Notes under the pieces: generated by a model | The model's database searches: none | What the model was told of the DNA's origin: nothing | The model's input: only the letters and a program-made list of their open reading frames with translations | Position numbers and translations under genes: made by a program | Shown here: piece after piece, positions 1 through 11,443 of the stretch | How positions within the stretch are numbered: the first letter of the stretch is position 1 | How the letters are laid out: each line of letters begins with the position of its first letter | Assembly (NCBI GenBank): GCA_039096225.1 | Contig: JBBPEB010000015.1 | Span: forward strand, 2,220,001-2,284,000 | Length of the DNA: 64,000 bases | Origin: Blastocystis sp. Blastoise | Lineage: Eukaryota > Sar > Bigyra > Opalinata > Blastocystidae | Direction: 5' to 3'

Positions 1-435
1 TATCGATCTAAAGTACCTTTAAGAATAGTGACTCCACCGTTAGTAGTAAGAACAAAAAAGGATCCATCAACCCAACCGTCATTATTTCTAGAAATTGAAA
101 TAGAGATTACAAGTTATAAATCGATATAATTATATATACCCATCAAGAGCTACAAATGTATGTTTCTTAGGAGCTAAACAAAGCTCATAAGTAGCTTCTT
201 TATTATCAAAACCAACACCATCAAATTGATAAAGAGAGGATCCGGTTGCATCACCTTCATAGATCTCTATGACTTCCTCAGCAGCTAAAGTTTTATAGGT
301 TCTCTTTATAAACAAACGTAAATTAGGAGAACGACACTCTAAAGCTTGTGTCACTATAAAGAAAAAGATTTGAATAATATAAATGATATATATACAAGTG
401 ATAAAAAGCAAAAACGCCAATATTAACGTGTTCAT
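1..435 (-). CDS. Secreted protein, 5' part only (unknown function)
   Basis: Three exons are visible (435-396, 353-140, 87-1) and the gene runs off the left edge, so the C-terminus is missing. The first intron (395-354, 42 nt) is a multiple of three and stop-free, so it looks like coding sequence; removing it (GTATAT...TATAG) gives a clean signal peptide, MNTLILAFLLFITLTQA, with likely cleavage before LEC. The mature part is soluble and rich in glycine and aspartate near the end (NNDGWVDG, TTNGGVTIL). I recognise no domain. It is transcribed divergently from the ADF/cofilin gene across a 531-bp gap. Secretion is inferred from the leader; function is unknown. Confidence 0.65.
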
Positions 436-966
436 TTTTACAATTAGTTAAGTATCTAAAATATCATTTCACAAAAAATGGAGTTTGCTCAAGGAAAAAA
501 AACCTTGGAATTGGAAATTCCATTCTTTCCCTAATAATCTATTCTAAACTAATTTATTGGCTAATTATTCTAGAAATCATTTCTTATTGGAGAATTTCTA
601 CATTAAAAATGTAGAATTCTCAGTATTCCCACGATTTATTGTTTTCATTTCGATATATTTTCTTTATGACGACTCGAATTCATCATAAGCTATTTTATCA
701 TTTGATTTTTGAGGAAGAGAAATTGACGCTATTCTCAATAATCTTGTTTCTTTTTCTAAAGTTAATTCACTATTTCCAATGATTATATACGAAAATTATA
801 TGAAACTCATAACACGAAACCTTTTCTATGACTTCATAATATCATTCATGCGTTCTATCACATATTTTGTGATATTATAAAAGTACTTCTATACGACTGA
901 ATCTAATTTCAGTCTTTTTCAGGAATTTAAAAGATTTTTCTCATTTTGTAATACGAGCAATTAAGA
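436..966. other. Intergenic region between divergent genes
   Basis: No reading frame or RNA gene is supported here. It must hold both promoters. A short inverted repeat, GGAATT-GGA-AATTCC, lies at 507-521. Confidence 0.5.
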
Positions 967-1528
967 ATGAATGCGTTTGGTATGTTTATTTTTATAGATA
1001 TAATATGACTTTGCAGGTTTTCATGTTGATCCTGAGTGCTTAGCTGTTTTCAACGAGTTGAAGATTCGAAGAAAGCATCGTTATATTGTTTATGGTTTAA
1101 AAGAAAATACATTTTGTGTTGATCATATAGGTAGTCGAGAAGAAGAAGATAGTGATTTCGTAAAGTATTTGAATACAACAGAAGCTAAATATATTGTTAC
1201 AGATCATGATTATGTCATTACTGATCAATACAGTATGCAAGGACGTCCTCAATCAAAAATATTTTTTATCAGCTGGATTCCTACTGCTTGTCCTGTTGAT
1301 ATGAAAATGGCTTTTACTGCTTCGAAATTTGATTTTAAAAACACATTTAGGTATATATGAATACAAATGAATCATCTTTCAAAATTATAATTTGTTTCTT
1401 AACTACTATTTTTTATTTTCCTTAGTGGAGTTGTAGATGTCGATGTGTTTTCTTTACCTGAAATATATAGTTTATTAGGCGATGAAGAAAGTGACGATAG
1501 CGATAGTGATAGTGATTCTTCAGAATAA
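967..1528 (+). CDS. ADF/cofilin family actin-depolymerising protein
   Basis: Three exons, 967-979, 1017-1350 and 1426-1528, join to a 149-residue protein. The very short first exon encodes MNAF plus one base; the 37-nt intron ends TTTGCAG. Family hallmarks are ordered as expected: VDPECLAVFNELK, then IRRKHRYIVYGL, then KIFFISWIPTACPV followed by KMAFTASK, the long actin-binding helix region. Cofilins bind and sever actin filaments and bind monomers in the cytosol. Two departures from the usual form: the N-terminus is MNAFGF and lacks the phosphorylated serine at position 3 of animal cofilin, and after the fold ends there is an acidic/serine tail (DEESDDSDSDSDSSE) that ordinary cofilins do not have. 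Confidence 0.93.
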
Positions 1529-1780
1529 TAATATTTGTATATATTGTTGTTTAAAAAGATAAATTATATATAATAAATACTTTAATTTTTTTGTCTCTTA
1601 TCTTTAAAAGTATTTTTGATATATATGAATTTCTTTTGGATTAGTATTTCAATAGTAGGTAGTTTTTTAACTATATTGTTGTGTATCAATAAATTTGGAA
1701 ACAAATTTATTTTTTGATGAAATTAAAATAATAAATACTATAACAAAACAATACATACTATTTCTTTAAAAAACAGGATA

Positions 1781-3806
1781 TCATACAAAAATGGATCCTT
1801 CTTTTCGAATTCTTTTTGTGATTTCAATTGCTAAATCTGTTCTTAAATTCAGTTCATATTCTGTTTCCACTGGATGTATATTTAAGAGTGTTGAGAGGGT
1901 ATTGAAGTCAGGAATAGAATCAAAACATATAATTGCTTCAGGTAATGAATAGAAAGGTCTAAAGAATAGAATATTGAAAAAGAATCAAATAATAATGATT
2001 ATATATATATATATTAAATGTAAAAGCTATGATAATATATAATAAGAAGAAGGATAAATACATATGTGCTTCAAAAAGTGATTTTAAAATAGTTTTATAG
2101 CAAAGAATGCAATCAATTTGTGATATATAGAGACGAGGATCAAGAGAACAAAGAAGGAATCGACGAGCTAAAAGTAAGCAATAATCCTGGGAATAAGGAA
2201 GATTAGAAGATGTATTATGAGGAGGAGAAGACGATTGAGTATATAATGATTTATCTTCATATATAGATTGAAAAGAAGATGAAGAAGTATAAATATTCGA
2301 TGATAACCATGACTGACTAAACAAAACAAGTATAATGTATTCTCTTAATGAATATGAAGAATGAAGAATAAATATCATATTTTATATGTTGTTGATAAAA
2401 AATATATATACTTATAAAACTGAAAGACATGAGCAATATATTTACAAAAGAATCCAAATTGAGTATATGGAAATGATTTTATTGCTTCTATATATACATA
2501 ATAATAATATTATTATTATAATTGAGTATATATTGTCCATAAATATACCAGGTTGAATAGTATATCGTTTTTCAATACTTGTTGTGAATTCAACGGATGT
2601 TTCTGACTGTATTAATGTGTTTATATTCTCTAATAACGAATAATGCTTTATTTTATCATCCTTAGGAAATCCTATATATGTTATTAGTGATATATAGAGG
2701 GACAAATATATATTAAAGATAAGTAAAGATATAGAAATATTGGGAATAAAATAGTCTAAGATGATGTGTGGTATGAAAAGAAAGGTAATAGAATACATTG
2801 TGTATTATAATACAATCAGTAATTATAATAAAACATTATTGGGAAACGAGTATAATAGGATTATAATAATAAATAGGATAATTATTAATAATAAATAATA
2901 TTAGAAAAATAAATATAATTACAATAATGAATATGATTATAATAATTAATGATTCGAATAATAAATAGGATTAAAAAAACATTTAAATAAAACAATTTAT
3001 ATGTAATATATATATATATATATACCAAAATAATGGAATGCCTGATTAATATCATTTTCTGATGGGGAATAGCTTGTTATATACAAAGGGGATATATAGA
3101 GAATAGGATGAATTGATATAAGTAGTTTATAGAGATGTAGTGAGTATTCTATGTGTTTTGTTGAATAACCTAAGAAACTCATAAAAATAGAAATACATAT
3201 ATATATAAATTTTTACCACTATTACAATTATATATACATATATATAAATACATGTTTGAAAAACAAAACGAAGGATTTCATTGGGTAAACAAATCTTTTT
3301 CGATGCAATAAGCAATACTTGCTTATTTATTATTTCTTTAAATAATTTTGAATCTATTCATTATTCTGTTATAAGGAAAATAAATAGAATATACCATTTC
3401 TTGATTGTTCCAAAAGTGTTAATAAAGAACCAAGTACACCATTTTCAATTTTTGAATGAATATCTATTTCAAATGACAAACTATAATCTTCTTCTGATCT
3501 CCATTCTGTCAATGTGAACTGTCCATCAAGCAATAATCCCGAATAATCCTCATCCTTTACCACTTCTTCAGTAGAGTTTACTCGCTTTGGAGAATCCTCA
3601 TTCAGATCCAAAAATGTGGAAAGATCACTAATATCATATTTAGGCTCCTCCTTCGGTTCCAATAATAGTGATAGGTCGATTCCATCATCTTTCTGAGGTT
3701 CATCTACAACAACTTTCGATTTACTAATGACTAGATGAATGAAAATAGTAGTTACATACAAAAGGTCGTCTAGATCTGAATCTGAATCTGAATCTAAGAT
3801 AGACAT
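1781..3806 (-). CDS. Uncharacterised acidic multi-exon protein
   Basis: I assemble eight exons: 3806-3760, 3723-3395, 3317-3252, 3169-3026, 2755-2549, 2487-2412, 2316-2062 and 1958-1781. All junctions keep frame and give about 433 residues. The first intron (3759-3724) is only 36 nt and is itself open. The N-terminus is very acidic (DSDSDSDLDDLF, then a stretch rich in D/E and DLS repeats); the rest is helical and leucine-rich, including LPNEILRFVFQTC and ARRFLLCSLDPRLYIS, and the end is ITKRIRKEGSIFV. The order of a GSLLTLLE segment followed by a helical block faintly recalls the SLF2/FAM178 family, but I do not assert that. The first acceptor choices for exon 3317-3252 are less certain than the others. 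The start codon sits 107 bp from that of the next gene, on the other strand. Confidence 0.6.
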
Positions 3807-3913
3807 ATTTAATAAATATACAAGATAATAAAAATATAAAAATAAATTATTATATTTTGTCTTTATATCTTTCTGAATTCGAAATTAAAGTTGATATATT
3901 GATATAAAAGTCC
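3807..3913. promoter_or_regulatory. 107-bp shared upstream region of a divergent gene pair
   Basis: The ATG codons at 3806 (-) and 3914 (+) are only 107 bp apart, so both promoters and 5' leaders must fit here. No specific element was recognised. Confidence 0.45.
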
Positions 3914-4386
3914 ATGGAAATTGAAAATAAATCAATATCAAGTTCTAAGGATACTATGAGTTGTTCGAAGTATACTAATTCATTTGAAATTTTGTTTTAA
4001 TACATGTATTATAGTATTTTTTTTATAGTTTTATGAAATATTCGGATGTTGCTCCTCTCAGTTATTGTGTTCAGTTGATAAATTCCATAAAAGCTCCTAC
4101 AAAATATGTTGCTTACAATGCTGATCTTATTAAACAATATAGTGCATTATATTCGTCAATAAAAATTTTACTTCTCTCTCATTTTTATTACAAATCATCT
4201 GATATGTTGGTCATAGAAGATCATGTCAAGTCATTGCAACAGATATTTGCATCCCAAAAAGATAATATTCAAGCTCATCCGTTGTTTTTTGAATTCATGA
4301 ACCTTATTGATTCTCTTTCTGAAGTGATTATTCGCGTTAAAAAGGCGAATGATAGTTCTTTTGTGTTAAACAACTCTATGGAATAA
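3914..4386 (+). CDS. Small uncharacterised helical protein
   Basis: Two exons, 3914-3969 and 4029-4386, joined in frame across a 59-nt GTATAC...TATAG intron, give about 137 residues. The N-terminus is polar (MEIENKSISSSKD) and the rest looks all-helical, with hydrophobic segments such as IKILLLSHFYYKSSDML and FEFMNLIDSLSEVIIRV. There is no signal peptide or membrane segment. No family was recognised; the size and fold would suit a small subunit of a larger complex, but that is a guess. Confidence 0.6.
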
Positions 4387-4761
4387 TTCATATTATATAT
4401 TTGTATTGAATATATAATTGACTATCAATCAATTGCCATTTTTGCTAAATTCTTGTTTATTTGTGTACTCTGTTTTTATTTTGCATTCTTCATGTTATTT
4501 TGTTTTATATATTAAATTATGTCCATAAAATAAGTCAACAATAAAGAATGCTAATAAAAAACTCATTTGTTCTTCATAGAATTCTAAAGGATGAAAAAGA
4601 AGTTCTATGCATGAGAAAAATTATTCTTCTGTTTCAGTAGATCAGGTTTTGTGAAAATAATCTAAAAAAGAATCAAAAAATACTAAATAAACAAGAAAGC
4701 GAAAAAAAGGTCAGTTTGTCGATTTTCATAGTGTCTTTAGAAGCGTTTTTTTATTACTAAT
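4387..4761 (+). other. Intergenic region
   Basis: AT-rich spacer between two genes on the + strand. No coding or RNA feature is seen. Confidence 0.45.
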
Positions 4762-6006
4762 ATGAGATTTGCATTGCTTTTATTCTTCATTGTCAATTTG
4801 GCATTTGCTCAAACAAATACAACTTGTGGTCTATTTGATGGTATAAAAGATATATGTGTTAGACTTAGTTGTGAAGAAGGTGAAAGCATTGAAGATGGAT
4901 GCATTCCATTACCTTCAGGTTACTTACCTGATTATTTCTCAACTGCAACACTACAAGTTGGAATTGATCCTAATCAAAATTATGTTCTTCGTTTGATTAT
5001 TAATGCATATAAGGAGTGTTTGATGCCTTTATTTTATTTAGATTTATAGTATATTGTTTTATTTATATAGTTTTCTAATTTTTATTCGTTCTTAAATATT
5101 ATTTTTGTTAAAACTCACTTTTATTTATATTCACTATTATTTTTTATAAATATTTACTATTATTTTTATTAATGTTTGCTATTATTATATGATAAATACT
5201 TCATATATTTGAATTTCTTATAGTTCTGTGAATACTTTGACTCGTTCTAGTTTGATTTATGATAATGGTACTCATATAGAAGGTTATGTTAGTAATATTA
5301 GAATGACACCAATCTTAGCTAATTTAACAAAACACTTAGATCTTGAATGCTATGTAGACTTAATACCCAATGTTACTATACCTATTACGTATATTTATAT
5401 TCATTATTATCTTATTATTAATAATAAACATTTCTTCTTTATTATAAATGATAATCATTTTTATTTATATATATTTGTTATAGTGGAAATATATGTTATA
5501 TTAATATTGAGAGTGTTCCCGTAAATATGTTCGATTTATTCTCTATGTTTTATGATATATTACTTCAATTCGACTATGACTTAGCTGGTATATATTTTAT
5601 TATTATTTTATAGAATTTTATATTATTATTATTATTTTAAAAAATTATATATATCTTAATTATTATTTTATATATTATATATATATTTATTATTATTTTA
5701 TATATTATATATTTCTTAATTATTATTTTTATACAAATTTTATATATATAAAATAATAATTTTTTTTTCATACAAATCATATATATATTAATAATTTTTT
5801 TTTAATACAAATCATATATATATTATAGATCAGTACAATCATAGAAATATTACTCCTGTTTTGATTCCATTAGTTCAATCTTATAATAAGAATTTTACAA
5901 CAGAATTCAAACTCAATAGTACATGGGGTATATATATATATTATATTATATTATATTATATTATATTATATTATATTATATTATATTATATTATATTATA
6001 TTATAT

Positions 6007-6087
<81 letters not shown>

Positions 6088-6191
6088 GATGCGAAGGATT
6101 TCCTTTTACAAAAAGAGATGGTATACTAACGTCTTCTCCTTCTATTTTACTGTTCATAATGGGTCTATTCATATTATTCTTTTTCAATTAA
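4762..6191 (+). CDS. Secreted/surface glycoprotein with signal peptide and GPI-like tail
   Basis: Five exons: 4762-5048 (donor uncertain; GTGTTT a little upstream is an alternative with the same phase), 5223-5388, 5484-5587, 5829-5927 and 6088-6191. The protein starts with a textbook leader, MRFALLLFFIVNLAFAQ, and ends in a short polar spacer plus a hydrophobic tail (ILLFIMGLFILFFFN) right at the stop, as in GPI-anchored or type I membrane proteins. At least seven N-glycosylation sequons are visible (NTT, NGT, NLT, NVT, NIT, NFT, NST), and paired cysteines occur early (TCGLF, DICVRLSCEEG, DGCIPLP). It should therefore pass through the ER and sit on the cell surface. I know no family match. 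The intron at 5928-6087 is filled by a TTATA then TA repeat. Confidence 0.7.
5936..6085. repeat. TTATA pentanucleotide array passing into a TA run (intronic)
   Basis: Perfect TTATA units run from about 5936 to 6014 and then change into uninterrupted TA to about 6083. The whole array is inside the last intron of the glycoprotein gene. Confidence 0.9.
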
Positions 6192-7537
6192 ATACTATAA
6201 ATATCTATAATATATACTATAATTTCTTTTCTTTGTTATCTTTTACTTTTGTTTTAGTCAAGCTCTATATAGAATCACATTGTTTATTTTACAACATTTC
6301 TTTTTTTCATTTCTTGAATCAATTGTTATCTAAACATACTATATATAATAATAACATATGTACAATCAATTGTTGTTCTTCAATAAAACATACACGTATA
6401 TACAAAATGTATTTTGATCAATACAAATAACATAAAATGAATTAAAAATGATCCAAAAAAATCAAAAAAGCTAAAAATAAAAAAAAATGTTTCTAGAAAA
6501 ACATTCTTTGAGATTATTCTATTTCTTTCTTTTATTTTGATGTTTATTTAGAGTTTTTATTAGAAATAAAACCATTTTTGCTTATTTAACATTAGCCCTG
6601 ATGTTTCTATTTCGTAATATAGGTAGATTAGCGATTGAAATTTATTATAGAATTTATTTTTTATTGTAATAATCATTTATATGTGTTGGAATTATCATAT
6701 AGATCATAACCAAACATGAATAAATAATTCTAAAATATTTTAATTTCTTTGATTATAAATATATTTCATCCAAACTGAATAATGTTAGTGAATTCATTAA
6801 AAAGGTTTTAATTATAGATATTTAATATGACTTTTGGAGTTTATGTTTCCATTTATGTGAAATTTATGGATAGAAAAGTAAAATTAAACTTTTGAAAACT
6901 ACTTCAAGATACAACAAAAACTCTAGTCCACATATTCAAAAGTAGTTATTTGATGCATAAAAGAAAAATGAACACAGGATGAATGACTGTGACAAGAGCA
7001 AAGATAAAGTTATGTTATTATAATATATTGATATTTGAGAGACTAGAAATACGAAAGCAAATAATGATGAATGAATTTTGTAATATTTCGTAGGATAATG
7101 AAAAGATATTTTATTGGATTTATATTATGAAAAGAAGAATAGGGTTCTTGTAATTAAGCATAAGAAGAAGTGTATGTAGTATCTAGAATAATGAATAGTG
7201 CTAGCATCGATTCTTCATTTAAAATGAGAAACAATTCTACCATAGTTTGGATAAAATGACAGATAATTTGTCATGGGAAATAAATAAACCAAACGTTTTT
7301 TCATTTCTCTAGATATTCCATAAAGAAAATTAGTGGACTTTTTTTGGTGAATAGAAAAGTGACTCTTCTGGAGAATTACCAATAAATAGATCCGAATCAC
7401 GAAATGACGAAACTGAAAGGGATAATAAAAAATGACGTAGGCTGTGGCACCTCTGACAAGTAGTCTTGTCAAATTGTGACGGCCTATGTCTAATAAGGAA
7501 GAATAAAGATTAGTACTTTTATTGGTTAATTCATTCT
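6192..7537. other. Long intergenic region
   Basis: About 1.3 kb with no supported gene; the open frames here are short and have no recognisable content. Confidence 0.45.
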
Positions 7538-7885
7538 ATGTGTATCAGGGGTCATCAGGCAGGACCTCTTTCAGCGGGAAATGGGGAAAAAAAGCGCAAA
7601 AAGAGCCAGTTTTTACAAAAAAACACTGAAGAATCAGTCAAAAAATAATTAAAAAATCACTAAAAAAATAAAAAAACAAGTATAATTTTCTTAAAAACCG
7701 TCGGTATTTTTTCAAAGACATTGTTTTTGAGCTTATCTTGACGTGCTACACAAAACCGAACTATTTTCAAGTGAAAAAAATAAATAATCAGAGAGAAAAT
7801 GTAAAATAATCGTTTAAGCGCAAAAATAGCATCAATAAGCGCACTTTGCGCTAAAAGCGCAGTTTTGGCACACCCTGATGTGTAT
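7538..7885. mobile_element. hAT-like miniature element (MITE) with 8-bp target duplication
   Basis: The element occupies 7546-7877 (332 bp). It is flanked by a perfect 8-bp direct repeat, ATGTGTAT, at 7538-7545 and 7878-7885. The left end reads CAGGGGTCATC and the right end, on the other strand, CAGGGTGTGCC, so both tips start CAGGG, as is usual for hAT elements, which also make 8-bp duplications. Inside the ends, GCGC-containing motifs recur: AAGCGCAAAAA appears near both ends, and a perfect hairpin AGCGCA-CTT-TGCGCT lies at 7838-7852. The element is richer in GC than its surroundings and carries no transposase, so it would be non-autonomous. No second copy was found in this window. Confidence 0.75.
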
Positions 7886-8005
7886 ATGAGAAATGATGAC
7901 ACTTAAAATTCACCAAACTGTAGATTTTGGTTTCTTTTTTTTCATACATACTTTTCTCTTCTCTTGAGTCTTTTTTAAATTTGTCATTGCAATGTTTTAT
8001 ATATA

Positions 8006-8952
8006 ATGAATCAATATAATAATATAAAGCAACAACAAAAACCTGAAATGAATTCAGTTGAAGAAATCTCTACGAGAATTGATGTATGTTTTTTTTCGAT
8101 TCTCAAATATTAATTCTATTTTTTTTATTTAGAAATTATATAATTATAATGATTTTTTAGCTAAGGGAAAGAGTGATCCTTTAACATATTTTCAAAAAGT
8201 CAAACAACAATTTCATCTTACTTGCCTTGAAGTTAACTCTTTAAGAGTGAATAAAAATATTCCTCAATATCAAGCTTCAATTACTAGTATAATCAACAAA
8301 TTAAGTTCAAAATTCTATGAAATTATGAATGCAATTTCAAATGAATCAAATATTGACAAACGCAAAGAAAACAATTATCTATGGAAGAAATTATCCGGTG
8401 ATTTTTATAGGAATATATCTATTTTTGTTCCAAATGAGAAGGTCAATGCTAAGAAATGTTATTCAGAAGCATTACAGGTATTTATATTGTTTTATCAATA
8501 TTTGAAATTTATTATTATTTTTTATATTATTATATATTTATATTTATCATGATAATATTGATAATGTTGATAATATAATAATATTGACAGTTTTGATAAT
8601 ATTAATAATATATATAATATTAATAGTATTGATAGTTTTGATAATTTAGATATTTTTTAATAATGATAATATATAATATTCAAATAATAATAATATTATT
8701 ATTATATATCTATAGATATGTCCTTTAGATCATGCTAAGGCATTTTATGTGTCATTAATTTTAGATTTTAGTTGTTTATTAGCTGAATATTTTGATCAAA
8801 AACAAAGTGCTTCCAAATTGTGTTTACATCTTTTATTAGAATTACAAAACAATAAATCTCTCATTCTTGATAAAACTGCTTCTACATATGTTTCTGTCAT
8901 AAAACGAAATGTTTTATTATGGCGTAAACAACTCAAACAACATCAAGTTTAA
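8006..8952 (+). CDS. Divergent 14-3-3-like protein
   Basis: Three exons, 8006-8083, 8133-8477 and 8716-8952, give 219 residues, slightly shorter than the usual 240-250. The C-terminal half follows the 14-3-3 pattern: KKLSGDFYRNISIF (family GDYYRYLAEF), CPLDHAKAFYVSLILDFSCL (family P..HPIRLGLALNFSV), a leucine-rich helix, then VIKRNVLLW (family LLRDNLTLW). Family members are dimeric adaptors that hold phosphoserine peptides. By hand alignment to the zeta isoform, R127 and N224 are kept and K49 probably is, but R56 is not conserved, Y128 is Asn and N173 is Asp. The N-terminal dimerisation region is poorly conserved and starts with a Q/N-rich leader. I am fairly sure of the family, less sure that it binds phosphopeptides. 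Confidence 0.75.
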
Positions 8953-9302
8953 ACTTTTCCTTTTTCTTCTCTCTTATTTTTTTACTCTTTTATTCTTTTT
9001 AATTTTTTAATAATGAATCTTTTTTTTTCGTCTTCTTTTTTTCTTTAGTATGATGCCATTTTTATCATATTATTCTTTTTTTCTTTTTATTTCTTTTTCT
9101 GATTGATAGTAATTTTCTTTTATATGTTATCTGTGTTTATTTATGTACTACCATACAATTTAAATAATATTAGTATGTAAACTCTGTATATATATATAGT
9201 TCGTTTCATAAATATAAATTTGTTTGTCTGTTTTATTTTTTATGTATTAATAGCAATTCATTATTATTTGTATCTACTATTATACTCTCCCTGTAGCTTG
9301 CT
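8953..9302. other. Convergent intergenic region
   Basis: 350 bp, T-rich on the + strand, between the 3' ends of the 14-3-3-like gene and the UNG gene. It holds their 3' ends only. Confidence 0.45.
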
Positions 9303-10125
9303 TTATTTTGTTGTCCAATTAATCGGCTCTTCGTTATATTTCTTTAAATATGTATTTGTTTGACTAAAATGTTTACATCCAAAAAACCCTCTATAAGCAC
9401 TTAGTGGAGAAGGATGAACTGTTTTCAATATTAAATGCTTTGTTGTATCAATATATCGAATCTTTGTTTGTGCAGGTCTTCCCCATAATAAAAATACAAC
9501 ATGCTCTCTATTCTTACTAATCAACTTGATTATTTCTGTAGTATACGTCTCCCATCCCTATTATAATCACAAGAAATATATTGATTATATATAGGAAGGT
9601 AAACATATTAACATATATGTAAAGTAAATTTAATAAATATAAATATATATATAAATATTAATAATAATATATAAGTATAAAATTAAAATATTACATAATA
9701 ATAATAAAAATAAAAATAATAATAATAATAAATAAGAAAACACAATAAATACGATTGGTTGATGTCCTAGAGGTTTATGTGCAGGAACTGTTAGTAATGT
9801 ATTTAATAATAATACTCCCTATATATATATTATCATTAATACTATAACTCTATACTAACTGATATTGTATCATTATATATATACTATTCAAAATAAAAAA
9901 TATATATTAAAACATATATAGCACAATTATTTATAAAATATTAATGAATAGATAATAAACAAAAAAAAAATAAGTATACTTGTTGAGCCCAAGAAGTTAA
10001 ATCTGTGCTTTTATTCACGGGGATATTAAGATCGGTGCTAATCTCTTGAAATATATTACGAAGCGAAGGAGGTATGGCAATCCCTTTGGGAACAGAAAAT
10101 GATAAACCGTGAGCCTAATAGTGTT

Positions 10126-10204
<79 letters not shown>

Positions 10205-11310
10205 AATAATAAATAATAAATAATAAATAAAATAATAAAATAAATAATAATAATAATAAATACTAAATACTAAATACTAAATACTAAATATATACTTGTC
10301 CGACATCATGATAAGGATCTTGTCCCAATATAACTACCTATAATAACATATATATATATAATATACAATACATAAGATAAATATTATAAGATAAAAATAA
10401 AGATACAATCTATACTACATATATTTATACATAATATTAATAATAATATATATACTTTAACATTTTCAAAAGGACATAATTTGAGAGCATTGAACACATT
10501 ACATCGCGGAGGAAATATAGTTGTACCTAAAGATTCTTGCATTTTCAAAGTCCTCTATATATATATATAAATATATAAATATTTGTGAATATATTTAATA
10601 AACTATATATATATAAATGAATATACAAGAATATTCTTAAAATAATCTTTGTTATGTTCAGGGGTAAGAAGTTCGTTCCATTTTCCTGGAACATCAAAAT
10701 AAAAATCTTCTTGCCATGTTGTTGGAATAGGATGCTAGGATATATTTATATATAGAATTTGAATAAATTATTATACATTAATGATTTCTATTTTTTTGGT
10801 ATCTTTTGTTTTGTCTATATATATAAAGAAAATATTAGTTTTGGTGATAATTCACTATACATACTATCTATTGTTGATGAATCTTTAATAGAACTTTGAT
10901 CTTGCTTCTCAGTCTCTATATAGAATACATTTAAATATATAAAAGACTAATATAGAATAATAAAAAAACTCATCATAGAAATAATTTTATCAAACTACTA
11001 ATGAATATATATATATAAATACGTTCAGGTTTAATAGAATCACATTTCACAATATCAGAGAGTTTAGGAGTATTTTTTTCTAAACATTTATAAAAAAAAG
11101 CATAAATTCAATCTTATACTTGCTTCATCATTCGTTTCATTCTTCTGATGCTTAGATTCTATAGTCAAAAATTATAAATTGAATAATGAATGAGTAATTA
11201 CCAATAGCTGTCGAAGATGGCCTCTTTACAGAAGTTGCAAAAAACGATGTCAATTGTGTTTGTTTAGTAGACTTCATTGTTTTAGCAACCCTACTTAATA
11301 TTTTTAACAT
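9303..11310 (-). CDS. UNG: Uracil-DNA glycosylase, family 1, with PCNA-binding box
   Basis: Eleven exons (11310-11202, 11158-11120, 11079-11023, 10915-10865, 10814-10777, 10734-10627, 10554-10456, 10337-10296, 10114-9980, 9818-9753, 9557-9303) join in frame to 332 residues. The enzyme removes uracil from DNA to start base excision repair. Signature motifs are all present: [11 protein letters not shown] with the catalytic Asp, FLLWG, and [18 protein letters not shown] with the catalytic His and the leucine loop. The N-terminal ~100 residues are charged linker, but residues near 17-24 read QTQLTSFF, a perfect PIP box for binding PCNA, placed as in human UNG2. An in-frame upstream leader [10 protein letters not shown] could serve mitochondrial import, with the Met just before the PIP box as a second start. 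It shares a 133-bp upstream region with prefoldin 2. Confidence 0.96.
10127..10201. repeat. TA microsatellite (intronic)
   Basis: An uninterrupted TA run in the eighth UNG intron, followed by short AATAAT and ACTAAAT repeats to about 10290. Confidence 0.9.
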
Positions 11311-11443
11311 GGAATCAGTTTTCAATAATGAGAAAACCTTGGTTATTTATTTTTTTTAAAGCAAATTTCGAGTATATGAAAGAATATTTTTTAAAATAAT
11401 AAAATATACATTTTCTATATATATTATTGACTAAGAAGTGATA
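11311..11443. promoter_or_regulatory. 133-bp shared upstream region of UNG and prefoldin 2
   Basis: Divergent start codons at 11310 (-) and 11444 (+) leave 133 bp for both promoters. No specific element was recognised. Confidence 0.45.

Noticed and set aside
7660..7902. 80-codon frame on the minus strand over the MITE
   Set aside because: It crosses the element end and the target duplication and has no transposase-like motif.
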